From: Poriferisodalis sp965208555 | GTDB taxonomy: Bacteria > Actinomycetota > Acidimicrobiia > Acidimicrobiales > Poriferisodalaceae | Assembly (NCBI RefSeq): GCF_965208555.1 | Contig: NZ_OZ242342.1 | Coordinates: 3,038,001-3,102,000 of the forward strand | Length of the DNA stretch: 64,000 nucleotides | Direction of reading: 5' to 3' | In this document: piece by piece, positions 52,655-60,567 of the stretch | Position numbering within the stretch: the first letter of the stretch is position 1 | How the letters are laid out: each line of letters opens with the position of its first letter | Translations under genes and position numbers: made by a program | The notes under the pieces: generated by a model | What the model was told of the DNA's origin: nothing | Databases searched by the model: none | Seen by the model: only the letters and a program-made list of their open reading frames with translations

Positions 52655-55600
52655 TCAGCCGGAATTGCCTACCCGATCCTTGAGGTCCGTGCGTCGACCG
52701 CGGATGAGCCGCCAGGTGACTCGCTCATGCCTGGGCGAGATGCCCATGGCTTGGCGGATGATGCGCTCGTCGACATCGTCGGGGGCAGGCGAGAAACCGA
52801 TCTCGGTGGCCATCCGCACGCCGTTGCGGGCGAAGAACGACGAGGCGATGCGCTCGAACTGGGCCAGCACCTCCATCTCGGGCTCCAGCTCGCCGGTCAC
52901 CGAGCACAGGTAGGCGAAGTTCTTGATGAACAGCATCAGTTCCTTGGGAATGCGTGCGCCGTTCGCCAGCAGTCCCGAGATGAGCGCCCGGAACTCTGCG
53001 GTGAATTCGTCCTCGGTGAGCTCGAGGGGGTCGAAGCCCGGCCGGTCGAGGCGCAGGTCTTCGATGACCCGCTCGGGGTTGCTGCCAGGTCCGAAGGCGC
53101 CCAGGTCGATCATCCCGGCAATCTGCGACTGCAGGTCGCCGGTGAGCAGCCCGACCACATAGCGCAGGAAGGCCACCCGCTTGGGCCCTTCGAGCCGGCC
53201 CGTGATTCCGAAGTCGACCAACCCGATCGCCGGCGGCTGGCCGGGCGGCGTGCCGTCGGTGTCGATGAACACGTTCCCTGCGTGGAAGTCGCCGTGGAAG
53301 ACGCCTGTCATGCACGCGCCGTGCAGCAGTGCATCATTCATCTGGCGGAAGATCGCAGCAGCCTCGCCGTCTGCAAGATCGGCGGGCTGCAGCTCGCTGA
53401 GCGGCCGGCCGGCGACGGGGCTCATCACGATCACCCGCTCGGTGACACCGTCGAGCACCGGCTCGGGCACCTGCCAGCGGCCGGCGGTGGTGGCGCGCAG
53501 CGCACGGTCGACTTCGAACAGGTTCGCCACCTCGACCCGGAAGTCGAGTTCCTCAGTGATGGTCTCGGCGAAGAGCTCCACGAGCGCCGGCGGGTTCGCC
53601 AGCGCGGTGATGGGGATGCGACCCACCAGCTTGGGTGCGATCCACGCCAGCACCGCGAGGTCGCGTTCGACGCGCTTGCGGATGCGAGTGCGCTGCACCT
53701 TGACCATGACGCGTGTGCCGTCGCCGAGGCGGGCCTCGTGCACCTGAGCGATAGAGGCTGCCGCGGTCGCCTCGCTGTCGAATTCGGAGAAGCGCAAATG
53801 AAGCTCTCCCAGCTCGGACTCGACGACGCTGCGGATCGCCGACCACGGTTCTGGAGGCACTTGGTCGCGGCACAGCCGGCACTCGGCCACGAGCGCGTCG
53901 GGGAAGACGCCCTCACCGGCGGCGATGAGCTGTGCCAGCTTGATGTAGGCCGGGCCGAGCTTGGTGGCTGCGAGCCGCAGTCGCCGGTAGGTCTGCTCGC
54001 GGCGCTCGTCGGGATCGAGTCGCCGGTCCAGCAGCCGGCCGGCATAGACCGCCCAGCCGATGCGCGCAGCGGTGACGACGAGCCGGCCCAGCGGGGGAAA
54101 GCGCGGCCGCTCGATGAGCTCGGGGACGCTTGCTGCGATGGCGCGGCGCAGCGGCGCCACCTCGGCCAGGTAGCGGTCCCGCTCGGCTGAGGTGCCGGTA
54201 TCGATCTGAGCGTGTGCGGGCGGCATGGTGCCGGCGTCCACGCGTGCGCTGAGTGCCGGTGCATTCAGGCGCAGGCGCATGCGGGACGGACCCCAGATGC
54301 CCATCGAGAGCGGTTTCCACTGGACGGGCTCGTCGAGCTCGAAGTGCTCCACCCGCTCGACGAAGACTCGCAGTGCCTCCTGCAGCTCCGCTCGCGCCAG
54401 GAATGCGCCGAGGCAGTGGTGAGCACCGCTGCCGAAGGCGAGGTGCGGGTGCTCGCGCGGCGCGGCCGGATCGAACTCGTAGGGATCCGGCTCGACAGAT
54501 GCGATGCTCGGCGTCGAGCTCGGCGTCGAGCTCGGCTCCGCGGCCTCGCGCGCCGGGCATCCACCCGACAGGCTCGCTGCGTGCAGGCCGATCATGACCA
54601 CCGTGCCGGCGGGGAACAAGAGCCCGTCCACCACGAGGTCGGTCGTGGCGATGCGCATAGCGGTGCGCACGGCGCCGATGTACCGGAGCGATTCCTCCAC
54701 GTAGGCCGGAATGCGGTCCGGATCGGCTCGCAGTGCGGCGTACTGCTCGGGCCGGTCGGCCAGCACAGCGAGAGTGGCGCCGAGCTGGTTGCGCGTGGTG
54801 TCGGTGCCGGCGATCAGCAGCGCTTCGACCATGCCGATCAGCTCGTCGGGGCTCAGCCGGTCGCCCTCCTCTGAGACGCCGATCAGCTCGCTGAGCAGGT
54901 CGTCGGCTGGATTCTGTCGGCGTTGGGAGATCAGGTCGACCACATACGCGCTCAGCTCGGCTTGCGCGACGGCGATGTCGTCGAGCCGGGCGACGACGGC
55001 TTCGGCATCGCCGTCGAAGAGGCCGAAGATTGTCTCTGCCCAGCGGCCGAACTGGCCCCAGTCGTCGTCGGTCACACCCAGCAGGCGGCAGATGACCGGC
55101 ACGGGATATGGATCGCAGAACTCGGCCACGATCTCGCCGCTGCCCGCCGCCATCAGCGGGTCAATCAGTCGGGCTGCGTGTGCTGCCATGAAGGGACGCA
55201 GGCGATCAGCGGCTGCCGGCGTGAAGGCGCGGCCGAACAGGCGGCGCAACCGGTGGTGGTCGTCGCCTTCCATTGCCAGCACGTTCGGCCGGGCCCGCAT
55301 GGCCTCGTCGCCAGGACTCGGAGGCGCGTCGCGGCGGGCCCGCGCCATGAAGGCGTTGAAGTTGACCGGTGTCCGGCCCGAACCATCCAGCATCGCGATG
55401 CCGGCGAGCATCGAGATCCATGCAGGATCGCGCAGGATCGTGCGAGCTTCGTCATAGCCGTGGACGAACAGCCCGAAGGGCGTTCGGACCACCCAATCGC
55501 CGGAGCGGCTGAGCTCCCGGCTCATCGCCACGAGGTCGGCGAATTCCCCGATCGCGAAGTCGGCGAACGGCACTGCTCCCTCGTCGTCAACGGATCGGAT

Positions 55601-55672
55601 CGGCGCGCCGGTGCCGTTCAGCGCGGCGGTCGTGCTGTTCACGGCCTCTATCTCATCACGATTGAGGCTCAC
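52655..55672 (-). CDS. Cytochrome P450 fused to ABC1/UbiB-type kinase
   Basis: One uninterrupted frame of 1005 residues. Residues 1-440 are a bacterial P450: AGTDTTR in the I helix, ESLR (ExxR), and the heme loop FGSGAHHCLG with ligand Cys420. After a short linker (about 450-475), residues 545-900 are an ABC1/UbiB atypical kinase: IKLAQ (KxGQ with Gly to Ala; K578), AAASIAQVHEARLGDG, HGDFHAGN with Asp795, and DFG Asp820. Both halves seem intact. GTG 55672 is the likely start; the frame further upstream is antisense to a lipoprotein gene. UbiB proteins act in quinone and isoprenoid lipid biology, so a membrane-lipid substrate for the P450 is a guess. Confidence 0.85.
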   Translation of the reverse strand: MSLNRDEIEAVNSTTAALNGTGAPIRSVDDEGAVPFADFAIGEFADLVAMSRELSRSGDWVVRTPFGLFVHGYDEARTILRDPAWISMLAGIAMLDGSGRTPVNFNAFMARARRDAPPSPGDEAMRARPNVLAMEGDDHHRLRRLFGRAFTPAAADRLRPFMAAHAARLIDPLMAAGSGEIVAEFCDPYPVPVICRLLGVTDDDWGQFGRWAETIFGLFDGDAEAVVARLDDIAVAQAELSAYVVDLISQRRQNPADDLLSELIGVSEEGDRLSPDELIGMVEALLIAGTDTTRNQLGATLAVLADRPEQYAALRADPDRIPAYVEESLRYIGAVRTAMRIATTDLVVDGLLFPAGTVVMIGLHAASLSGGCPAREAAEPSSTPSSTPSIASVEPDPYEFDPAAPREHPHLAFGSGAHHCLGAFLARAELQEALRVFVERVEHFELDEPVQWKPLSMGIWGPSRMRLRLNAPALSARVDAGTMPPAHAQIDTGTSAERDRYLAEVAPLRRAIAASVPELIERPRFPPLGRLVVTAARIGWAVYAGRLLDRRLDPDERREQTYRRLRLAATKLGPAYIKLAQLIAAGEGVFPDALVAECRLCRDQVPPEPWSAIRSVVESELGELHLRFSEFDSEATAAASIAQVHEARLGDGTRVMVKVQRTRIRKRVERDLAVLAWIAPKLVGRIPITALANPPALVELFAETITEELDFRVEVANLFEVDRALRATTAGRWQVPEPVLDGVTERVIVMSPVAGRPLSELQPADLADGEAAAIFRQMNDALLHGACMTGVFHGDFHAGNVFIDTDGTPPGQPPAIGLVDFGITGRLEGPKRVAFLRYVVGLLTGDLQSQIAGMIDLGAFGPGSNPERVIEDLRLDRPGFDPLELTEDEFTAEFRALISGLLANGARIPKELMLFIKNFAYLCSVTGELEPEMEVLAQFERIASSFFARNGVRMATEIGFSPAPDDVDERIIRQAMGISPRHERVTWRLIRGRRTDLKDRVGNSG

Positions 55673-55711
55673 TCCCACCGCGCGCCGCAGCCGCTTGGGC
55701 ACACTCTCGGT

Positions 55712-56419
55712 GTGGATGCGGTTCGGAGGCTGGCGGCAGGCTGCGCTGCCGTACTGGCGATTGCGGGCTGCTCGGTGCAGGAGTCCACGCGAAGCGGCGG
55801 CCTCATCCCGCCGAGCGCGACCACCGCGGCCGTGGCATCGCCGGCAGCCACGCTCGCGACCGTCGCTGTGCCGTCGTCGGCCGTGGGCGGCGCCCAACCG
55901 GCCGACACATCGCCGGCGACCACCCAGCCCCCGCGGACGACCGTGGTGGATCCGCTGGCATACGCCCGACAGGTGCTGGCAACCGCGACGCCGCCGGACG
56001 GCTTCGCTGAGGGCGTGCTCGGCGTGACCGGGCTCGACGGCACGCAGCTGTGGCCGGTCATCGTCGCCGACACTCCCGAAGCACGCCAGCGGGGACTCAT
56101 GGGTGTCGAAGACTTCTCGACGTTGGGTGGCTATGCCGCAATGGTGTTCGTCTTCGACGGGGACACCTCCGGCGCGTTCTGGATGCGCGATACGCCACTG
56201 CCGCTGCGGATCACCTTCGTCGCCGCAAGCGGCTCGGTCGTGTCGGCCGCCGACATGGCGCCGTGCCTGCCGCCGACGCCGTCGGACGAATGTGAGCGCT
56301 ACCGCCCCGAAGGCCCGTATCGCATCGCAATCGAGCATCCTGTGGGCCCAGCCTTCGACATCGGCCTCGCCGTTGCCGAACTCGTCGAAGTGATGGTCGA
56401 GCAGCGCCGCGACGCCTGA
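55712..56419 (+). CDS. DUF192-domain lipoprotein
   Basis: A 235-residue exported lipoprotein. Residues 1-20 are a signal with a canonical lipobox IAGC (Cys20), then a Thr/Ala/Pro linker to about residue 90. The DUF192 domain follows: VIVADTPEARQRGLMGVEDF, AMVFVFDG, GAFWMRDTPLPLRITFV and a Cys-containing loop (MAPCLPPTPSDEC). Function of DUF192 is unknown. GTG 55712 is chosen because it begins right at the signal; the long open frame upstream is antisense to the P450 gene. Only 39 bases separate the two divergent starts. Confidence 0.82.
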   Translation: MDAVRRLAAGCAAVLAIAGCSVQESTRSGGLIPPSATTAAVASPAATLATVAVPSSAVGGAQPADTSPATTQPPRTTVVDPLAYARQVLATATPPDGFAEGVLGVTGLDGTQLWPVIVADTPEARQRGLMGVEDFSTLGGYAAMVFVFDGDTSGAFWMRDTPLPLRITFVAASGSVVSAADMAPCLPPTPSDECERYRPEGPYRIAIEHPVGPAFDIGLAVAELVEVMVEQRRDA

Positions 56420-56532
56420 GCACATGACGCGGGCGACGGCAAGGGGATCGCTCCATTGCCAACTACGCTGCGGTGCCGCGGCCGCTTCGTGCGCCACTGC
56501 ACAGCCGACATGACGGGAGTTGGATCGGGACC

Positions 56533-57189
56533 ATGCTGAGATTTGCCGAAGAGATTCTGCTCCTGCTGCTGCGAGACGACGACGGCAAGCTGATCCATGT
56601 GCCCGAGCGAACGCTCGACCGGGTGATCGCCGGATCGGTGCTCATGGACCTGGCGATGGAGAACCGGATCGACACCGATCTGGAGAAGCTCATGCTGATC
56701 GACTCGACGCCGATCGGCGACGGTCTGCTCGATCCCACGCTGGCCCAGATCGCCGCCCAGCAGTCTGAGAGCGATTCGCGCTACTGGGTGGAGTTCGTGG
56801 CCTCGCGTGCCGAAGGCATCCGCGAAGAGGCATTCGCACGTCTCGTCGACCGGGGCATTCTCGAGCGCAAGGACGACCGGCACCTGTGGGTGTTCCGTTC
56901 CCGCCGCTACCCGATGATCGACGGCAAGGCCGAGCGCGAGGTGAAGCTGCGCATCATGGGCGTGCTGTTCAGCGACGAGATCCCCGGCCCGCGTGACGTC
57001 GTGATCATCGCGCTGACCGACGCCTGCGGCATTTTCGGCGAACTGCTGTCCAAGTCGGAACTGGAGCAGGCAGCGCCCCGCATCGAGCAGGTGCGCAAGC
57101 TGGATCTGATCGGCCAGGCTATGACGCAGGCCATCCGCGACATCGAGATGTGGCTGGCCAGCTCCACAGTCAGCCGCTTCATGCTGTAG
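56533..57189 (+). CDS. GPP34/GOLPH3-domain protein
   Basis: A 218-residue protein of the GPP34 family, mostly helical. It has MLRFAEEILLLLLRDDDGKL, the repeated TPIGDGLLDPTLAQIA, DRGILERKDDRHLWVFRSRRYP and VVIIALTDACGIF, which match bacterial GPP34 proteins. The eukaryotic relative binds phosphatidylinositol 4-phosphate. In bacteria the role is unknown, though such genes occur in many actinobacteria. ATG 56533 is preceded by TCGGGA. A hairpin follows the stop. Confidence 0.85.
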   Translation: MLRFAEEILLLLLRDDDGKLIHVPERTLDRVIAGSVLMDLAMENRIDTDLEKLMLIDSTPIGDGLLDPTLAQIAAQQSESDSRYWVEFVASRAEGIREEAFARLVDRGILERKDDRHLWVFRSRRYPMIDGKAEREVKLRIMGVLFSDEIPGPRDVVIIALTDACGIFGELLSKSELEQAAPRIEQVRKLDLIGQAMTQAIRDIEMWLASSTVSRFML

Positions 57190-57202
57190 CTGAGCCGCTC
57201 AG

Positions 57203-57228
57203 TCGGGCCTGCGCAGCCGCAGGCCTGA
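57203..57228. terminator. Hairpin between convergent genes (possible two-way terminator)
   Basis: An 11-bp stem (57203-57213 with 57218-57228, one G-U pair) with loop CAGC lies in the 43-base gap between the convergent GPP34 and nitroreductase genes. There is no T-run on either strand, so it would be a terminator of the U-less actinobacterial kind. Confidence 0.5.
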
Positions 57229-57232
57229 CGCC

Positions 57233-57997
57233 TCAGTCCTCCAAGGTCTCGCTGCCGCGGTACATGGCCTGCCGGCGGACCCCGCTCACGTAGGTCTGCA
57301 CGGCGTCGTCGGCCGGTGTGCGCTCGGGGTCCCAGCGGCCCCAGTGGATGAGCTGATCGAGCGGGTGGCGGTAGCGCGACTCGGCGCGCCGGTGCGGCCA
57401 GCCGATGGGGAGTGTGGCAATCGGCACCAGCGGCTCGGGCACCCCGAGGAGCTCACGCAGCTCCAGGGCGGTTGTGTCCTCGCCGCCCCCGCTCAGCCAC
57501 GCTGTCGTGAGGCCGTATGCAGCCGCCGCCAGGTGCATGTTCTGCGCGGCGGCACCCACCGAGGCCAGCAGGATCTTTTGATTGTTGGCGGCGTACTCGT
57601 CGTGCCAGCCGTCGTGGTCGCTGACCGGGTACGAGTCGACCCATCGGGGATCGCAGAAGAGCAGCACGATGGCCAGCGAGTTGTGCAGCCAGTGCTTCTT
57701 GTGTACGTGGGGGAATCCCCGGCAGTGCTCCACCAGCCGGTCGGCTTGTCGCACGAACACATCGGATACGGCCAGCACGTCGGCTCGCTCCGCCGCGACC
57801 ACGAAATGCCACGGCTGGGTGTTGGCACCTGACGGCGCCCAGCGACCGGCCTCGCAGATGCCGCGCAGCACCTCGGCAGGCAACGGCTCGGGCGGCGGCT
57901 CGAAGCTGCGCACTGAGCGGCGCAGCCGGATCACCTCCATCAGCGACTCGAAGCGCGGTGCGGTCAGGTCGGCGTTGGACGGGATCGGCGCAGCCAT
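57233..57997 (-). CDS. Nitroreductase-family flavoprotein
   Basis: A 254-residue FMN-dependent oxidoreductase. The N-terminal RRSVRSFEPPPEPLP and RWAPSGANTQPWHFVV are the FMN-phosphate and flavin-binding motifs of the family; GAAAQNMHLAAAAYGLTTAWLSG and a late LPIGWPHRRAESRYRHPL also fit. Such enzymes reduce nitro compounds, quinones or enones, or act on tetrapyrroles; the substrate is unknown. It is divergent from the MerB-like gene, with 86 bases between the starts. Confidence 0.88.
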   Translation of the reverse strand: MAAPIPSNADLTAPRFESLMEVIRLRRSVRSFEPPPEPLPAEVLRGICEAGRWAPSGANTQPWHFVVAAERADVLAVSDVFVRQADRLVEHCRGFPHVHKKHWLHNSLAIVLLFCDPRWVDSYPVSDHDGWHDEYAANNQKILLASVGAAAQNMHLAAAAYGLTTAWLSGGGEDTTALELRELLGVPEPLVPIATLPIGWPHRRAESRYRHPLDQLIHWGRWDPERTPADDAVQTYVSGVRRQAMYRGSETLED

Positions 57998-58071
57998 TGC
58001 CGCAAGCTACTTGTGGACGGGGAGCACCTCGCCATGGCGAACCGCAGGCAGCAGGTGCGCGTGCCCCCTTC

Positions 58072-58077
58072 TACAGT
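58072..58077 (+). promoter_or_regulatory. -10 box TACAGT for the MerB-like gene
   Basis: TACAGT ends six bases before ATG 58084, so the transcript would begin at about the start codon. There is no ribosome site. The pattern equals that before mihF, moaB and pheS. Confidence 0.45.
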
Positions 58078-58083
58078 CGCGAC

Positions 58084-59229
58084 ATGGCACCAGGCGTGAT
58101 TGACCCAGAGCAGCTCCCGCTGGAGGAGCTCGACGCCGCCTATGCCGCGATCATGGGTGAGATCGTCTCGACCGGCGTTGCACCCCATTACGCCGAGTTG
58201 GCCCGCACGTTGGGCGTCGAGCCGCTGCGGGCCAAAGCGCTGATCACACGAGTCATCGACCTTACGCCTGGCTGGATGCATCCCGGCACCGACTGGATTG
58301 CGTCGTTCCCTCCGTTCAACAACCAGCCCACCCAGTACCGGGTGAGCGTCGACGGCAAGCAGCGATGGTTCGCCCAATGCGGTTTCGAGGCACTGGCGTG
58401 CCGCTGGCTGTTTCCGGGCCGAACTGTCACCGTGGACGCACCGTGTCTGCTGGGCGGCGAGCCCCTGCGCATCGAGATGCGCGACGAGGAGATCCTGTCC
58501 GTCGACCCGCCGACGATGGTCGGCTACACGCGGAGCATGGTCGGCGGCGACGCAGCCAACCGTCCGTTCCGCTGAGCGGGCATGAATCTCTTCCGGTCGG
58601 AAGAGCACGCCCGTGACTGGGAGGAATTCGACCCCCGCATGGCGCATCTGCTGCGACCGGTGGAGTGGTGGGCTGACACGTTCTCCTCGCCGATGTTCCG
58701 GGCTCGCGGCCGCAGCGACTTCATCTCCTGGGTGACCGGCCCCGAGGCCGCCGGCGCATTCGCCGAGCTGCGCGAGCGGATGACGCCGCCACGCCCCGAT
58801 GTGCGGGCCACGACGGCGGCGGCCGCCTCGCTGAGCAGCGTCGACATCAGCGTCGTCGACGGCGCGTCGCCTGATGACCGCAGCGTCGAGCAGCAGCTGC
58901 TGGGGGAGTGGCCCGCAGCGGTGCCGGTCGAGGTCGCCCGGCACTGGCGCAACACCGCCAGAGCGATGATCGTTGCCGTCCCCGCCGATCCGCTGCCCGA
59001 CGCCGACCCGCAACATTGGACCGAGACCCGGCGATCGGCAGTACGAGACGTCCAGGCCGCCACCGGCTGGATCGCCCGGGCCGATGTGGGTGCCGGCGAC
59101 AGGCGGCTCTCTGAACGGCTGGGACAGATGGGCTGGCAGGGCGAGGTGGCCGATCAGCCCGCGTGGACGGCGATGGAGCAATCCGCGCGAGCAATCCTCA
59201 AGTGCCAGGCGTTGGCCGAGCTCAGCTGA
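58084..59229 (+). CDS. MerB-like organomercurial-lyase homologue with in-frame TGA (candidate selenoprotein)
   Basis: Read through TGA 58573-58575, this is one 381-residue protein. Residues 70-240 resemble alkylmercury lyase MerB: FPPFNNQPTQYRVSVDG, RWFAQCGFEAL with Cys99 at the position of catalytic Cys96, Glu102 where MerB has Asp99, Cys121 like Cys117. The TGA is codon 164, 15 residues before a Trp, exactly as Cys159 is in MerB. MNLFRSEEHARDW, a typical MerB continuation, follows in the same frame. A SECIS-like hairpin follows the TGA. So the catalytic second Cys may be selenocysteine. Otherwise it is a nonsense pseudogene, or two proteins (58084-58575 and 58582-59229). Residues 240-381 are not recognised. 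Confidence 0.75.
58577..58613 (+). promoter_or_regulatory. SECIS-like hairpin after the in-frame TGA
   Basis: The upper stem is seven perfect pairs (58588-58594 with 58599-58605) capped by GGUC (58595-58598). A lower stem of five pairs (58577-58581 with 58609-58613) is separated by a small internal loop. The GGU of the loop begins 20 bases after the TGA. Bacterial SECIS elements read by SelB have just this: a stem closely behind UGA with GGU exposed in the apical loop (18 bases behind it in E. coli fdhF, as I recall it). Confidence 0.65.
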
Positions 59230-59235
59230 GCTGCG

Positions 59236-60534
59236 CTAGCCGGCCAAGGACAGCACGGCGTTCAGCGTGGCCTGAGCGCCAGCCGTGGCGTGCTCCGGCA
59301 GGATCGACTCCGCCTCGTTGTGCGACAGCCCGTCGGCGCAGGGAATGAACAGCATCCCAGTAGGCGCTACCTGCGACACGTAGCAGGCGTCGTGACCTGC
59401 CCCTGAGGTGATGTCCATGGGCTCGAAGCCCGCTGCGATCGCGCCGTCGCGCACAGCGTTCACGACTGCCGGGTCGAACACGATCGGCGGCGAATACCAG
59501 ATCGGGGAGATCTGCGGCCGGGGCAGCGACCGGCTGGGCTGCCTGACGCCGCTCGATGCGGCGCTGGGCTGCCTGCCGAACGTAGGACCGTCGGCGCAGG
59601 CCAGCAGCTCGTCATGCATTGCTTCCAGCTCTGCGGCGTCGGGATGGCGCAGGTCGATCGTGAGCTCGACTGAGCCCGCCACGGTGTTGCGCGAGCCGGT
59701 CCCGGTTGCGAGCGTGCCCACCGTGGCACGTCCCTGCGGTGCCCGGCGGGCTGCGATCTCGTCGGCCTCGCACACCAGCCGTGCGGCAGCCACCATCGCA
59801 TCGGAGCGGTGCTCCATCGGCGTGCTGCCGGCATGAGCCGACTGTCCCTCGATCGACACGTCGTACCAGCGGATTCCCTGCACCCCGGTGACGGTGCCGA
59901 GGGTCACGCCGGCAGCTTCCAGGATGGGGCCCTGCTCGATGTGCGGCTCGATGTAGTGCCCGATCGGCCGGCGGCCCGCACCGTCGGGGGCGCCGCACGG
60001 CTCGTCGCCGGCGTAGCCGATGCGCGCCAGCTCAGCTCCCAGCGTGGTGCCGTCGACACCGGGTGCTTCCAATCCCTCGTCCAGGCCGAATGCTCCCGCG
60101 TAGACGCCTGAGCCGATCATTGCCGGCGGGAAGCGCGCTCCCTCTTCGTTGGTCCACGACACGACCTCGACCGGGGCCGCCGTGCCGATGCCGTGGTCGT
60201 GCAGCACACGGAGCACTTCGAGGCCGACCATCACGCCGTAGGCGCCGTCGTAGCGGCCGCCGGTGGGCTGGCTGTCGAGGTGGCTGCCGATCACCACCGG
60301 TGCGCGCCCGGGGTCGGTGCCCTCGCGGCGGGCGAACAGGTTGCCCATCTGGTCGATGTGGACACTGCAGCCCAGCTCTTGCACCCACGACACGAACCGG
60401 TCGCGCCCCGCCCGGTCCTCATCGGTCAGCGCGACCCGGGCGACCCCGCCTGCTGGCGTCGCGCCGATCTCTGCCAAGGCGGCGAGCGTGTTCCAGAGGC
60501 GCTCACCGTCCACTGCGTACCGGCTCGAATTCAC
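59236..60534 (-). CDS. M20-family amidohydrolase (N-carbamoyl-amino-acid hydrolase/allantoate amidohydrolase type)
   Basis: A 432-residue zinc-dependent hydrolase. The metal motifs are SHLDSQPTGGRYDGAYG (His and bridging Asp), NEEGARFP (Glu pair), and a late HDACYVS His. The dimerisation (lid) domain occupies about residues 215-330 with SAHAGSTPMEHR. The GRYDG and ITSGAGHDA signatures are those of the hydantoinase/carbamoylase branch: N-carbamoyl-L-amino acids, allantoate or ureidoglycolate. ATG 60534 is the start. It follows gltD by 33 bases on the same strand, so ammonia released could feed glutamate synthase. Confidence 0.88.
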   Translation of the reverse strand: MNSSRYAVDGERLWNTLAALAEIGATPAGGVARVALTDEDRAGRDRFVSWVQELGCSVHIDQMGNLFARREGTDPGRAPVVIGSHLDSQPTGGRYDGAYGVMVGLEVLRVLHDHGIGTAAPVEVVSWTNEEGARFPPAMIGSGVYAGAFGLDEGLEAPGVDGTTLGAELARIGYAGDEPCGAPDGAGRRPIGHYIEPHIEQGPILEAAGVTLGTVTGVQGIRWYDVSIEGQSAHAGSTPMEHRSDAMVAAARLVCEADEIAARRAPQGRATVGTLATGTGSRNTVAGSVELTIDLRHPDAAELEAMHDELLACADGPTFGRQPSAASSGVRQPSRSLPRPQISPIWYSPPIVFDPAVVNAVRDGAIAAGFEPMDITSGAGHDACYVSQVAPTGMLFIPCADGLSHNEAESILPEHATAGAQATLNAVLSLAG

Positions 60535-60567
60535 GGTCTTTGCCTCCGTCGGTCGGCCAACGGCTGC

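Noticed and set aside
55673..56497. N-terminal extension of the P450-ABC1 frame to 56497
   Set aside because: The extra 275 residues are Arg/His-rich and antisense to the DUF192 lipoprotein gene, which has a convincing signal peptide and domain. The P450 starts at GTG 55672 or slightly later.
58582..59229. Separate gene starting at ATG 58582
   Set aside because: It would begin six bases after a TGA in the same frame without a good ribosome site, and its first residues continue the MerB homology. Kept only as the fallback if selenocysteine is not used.
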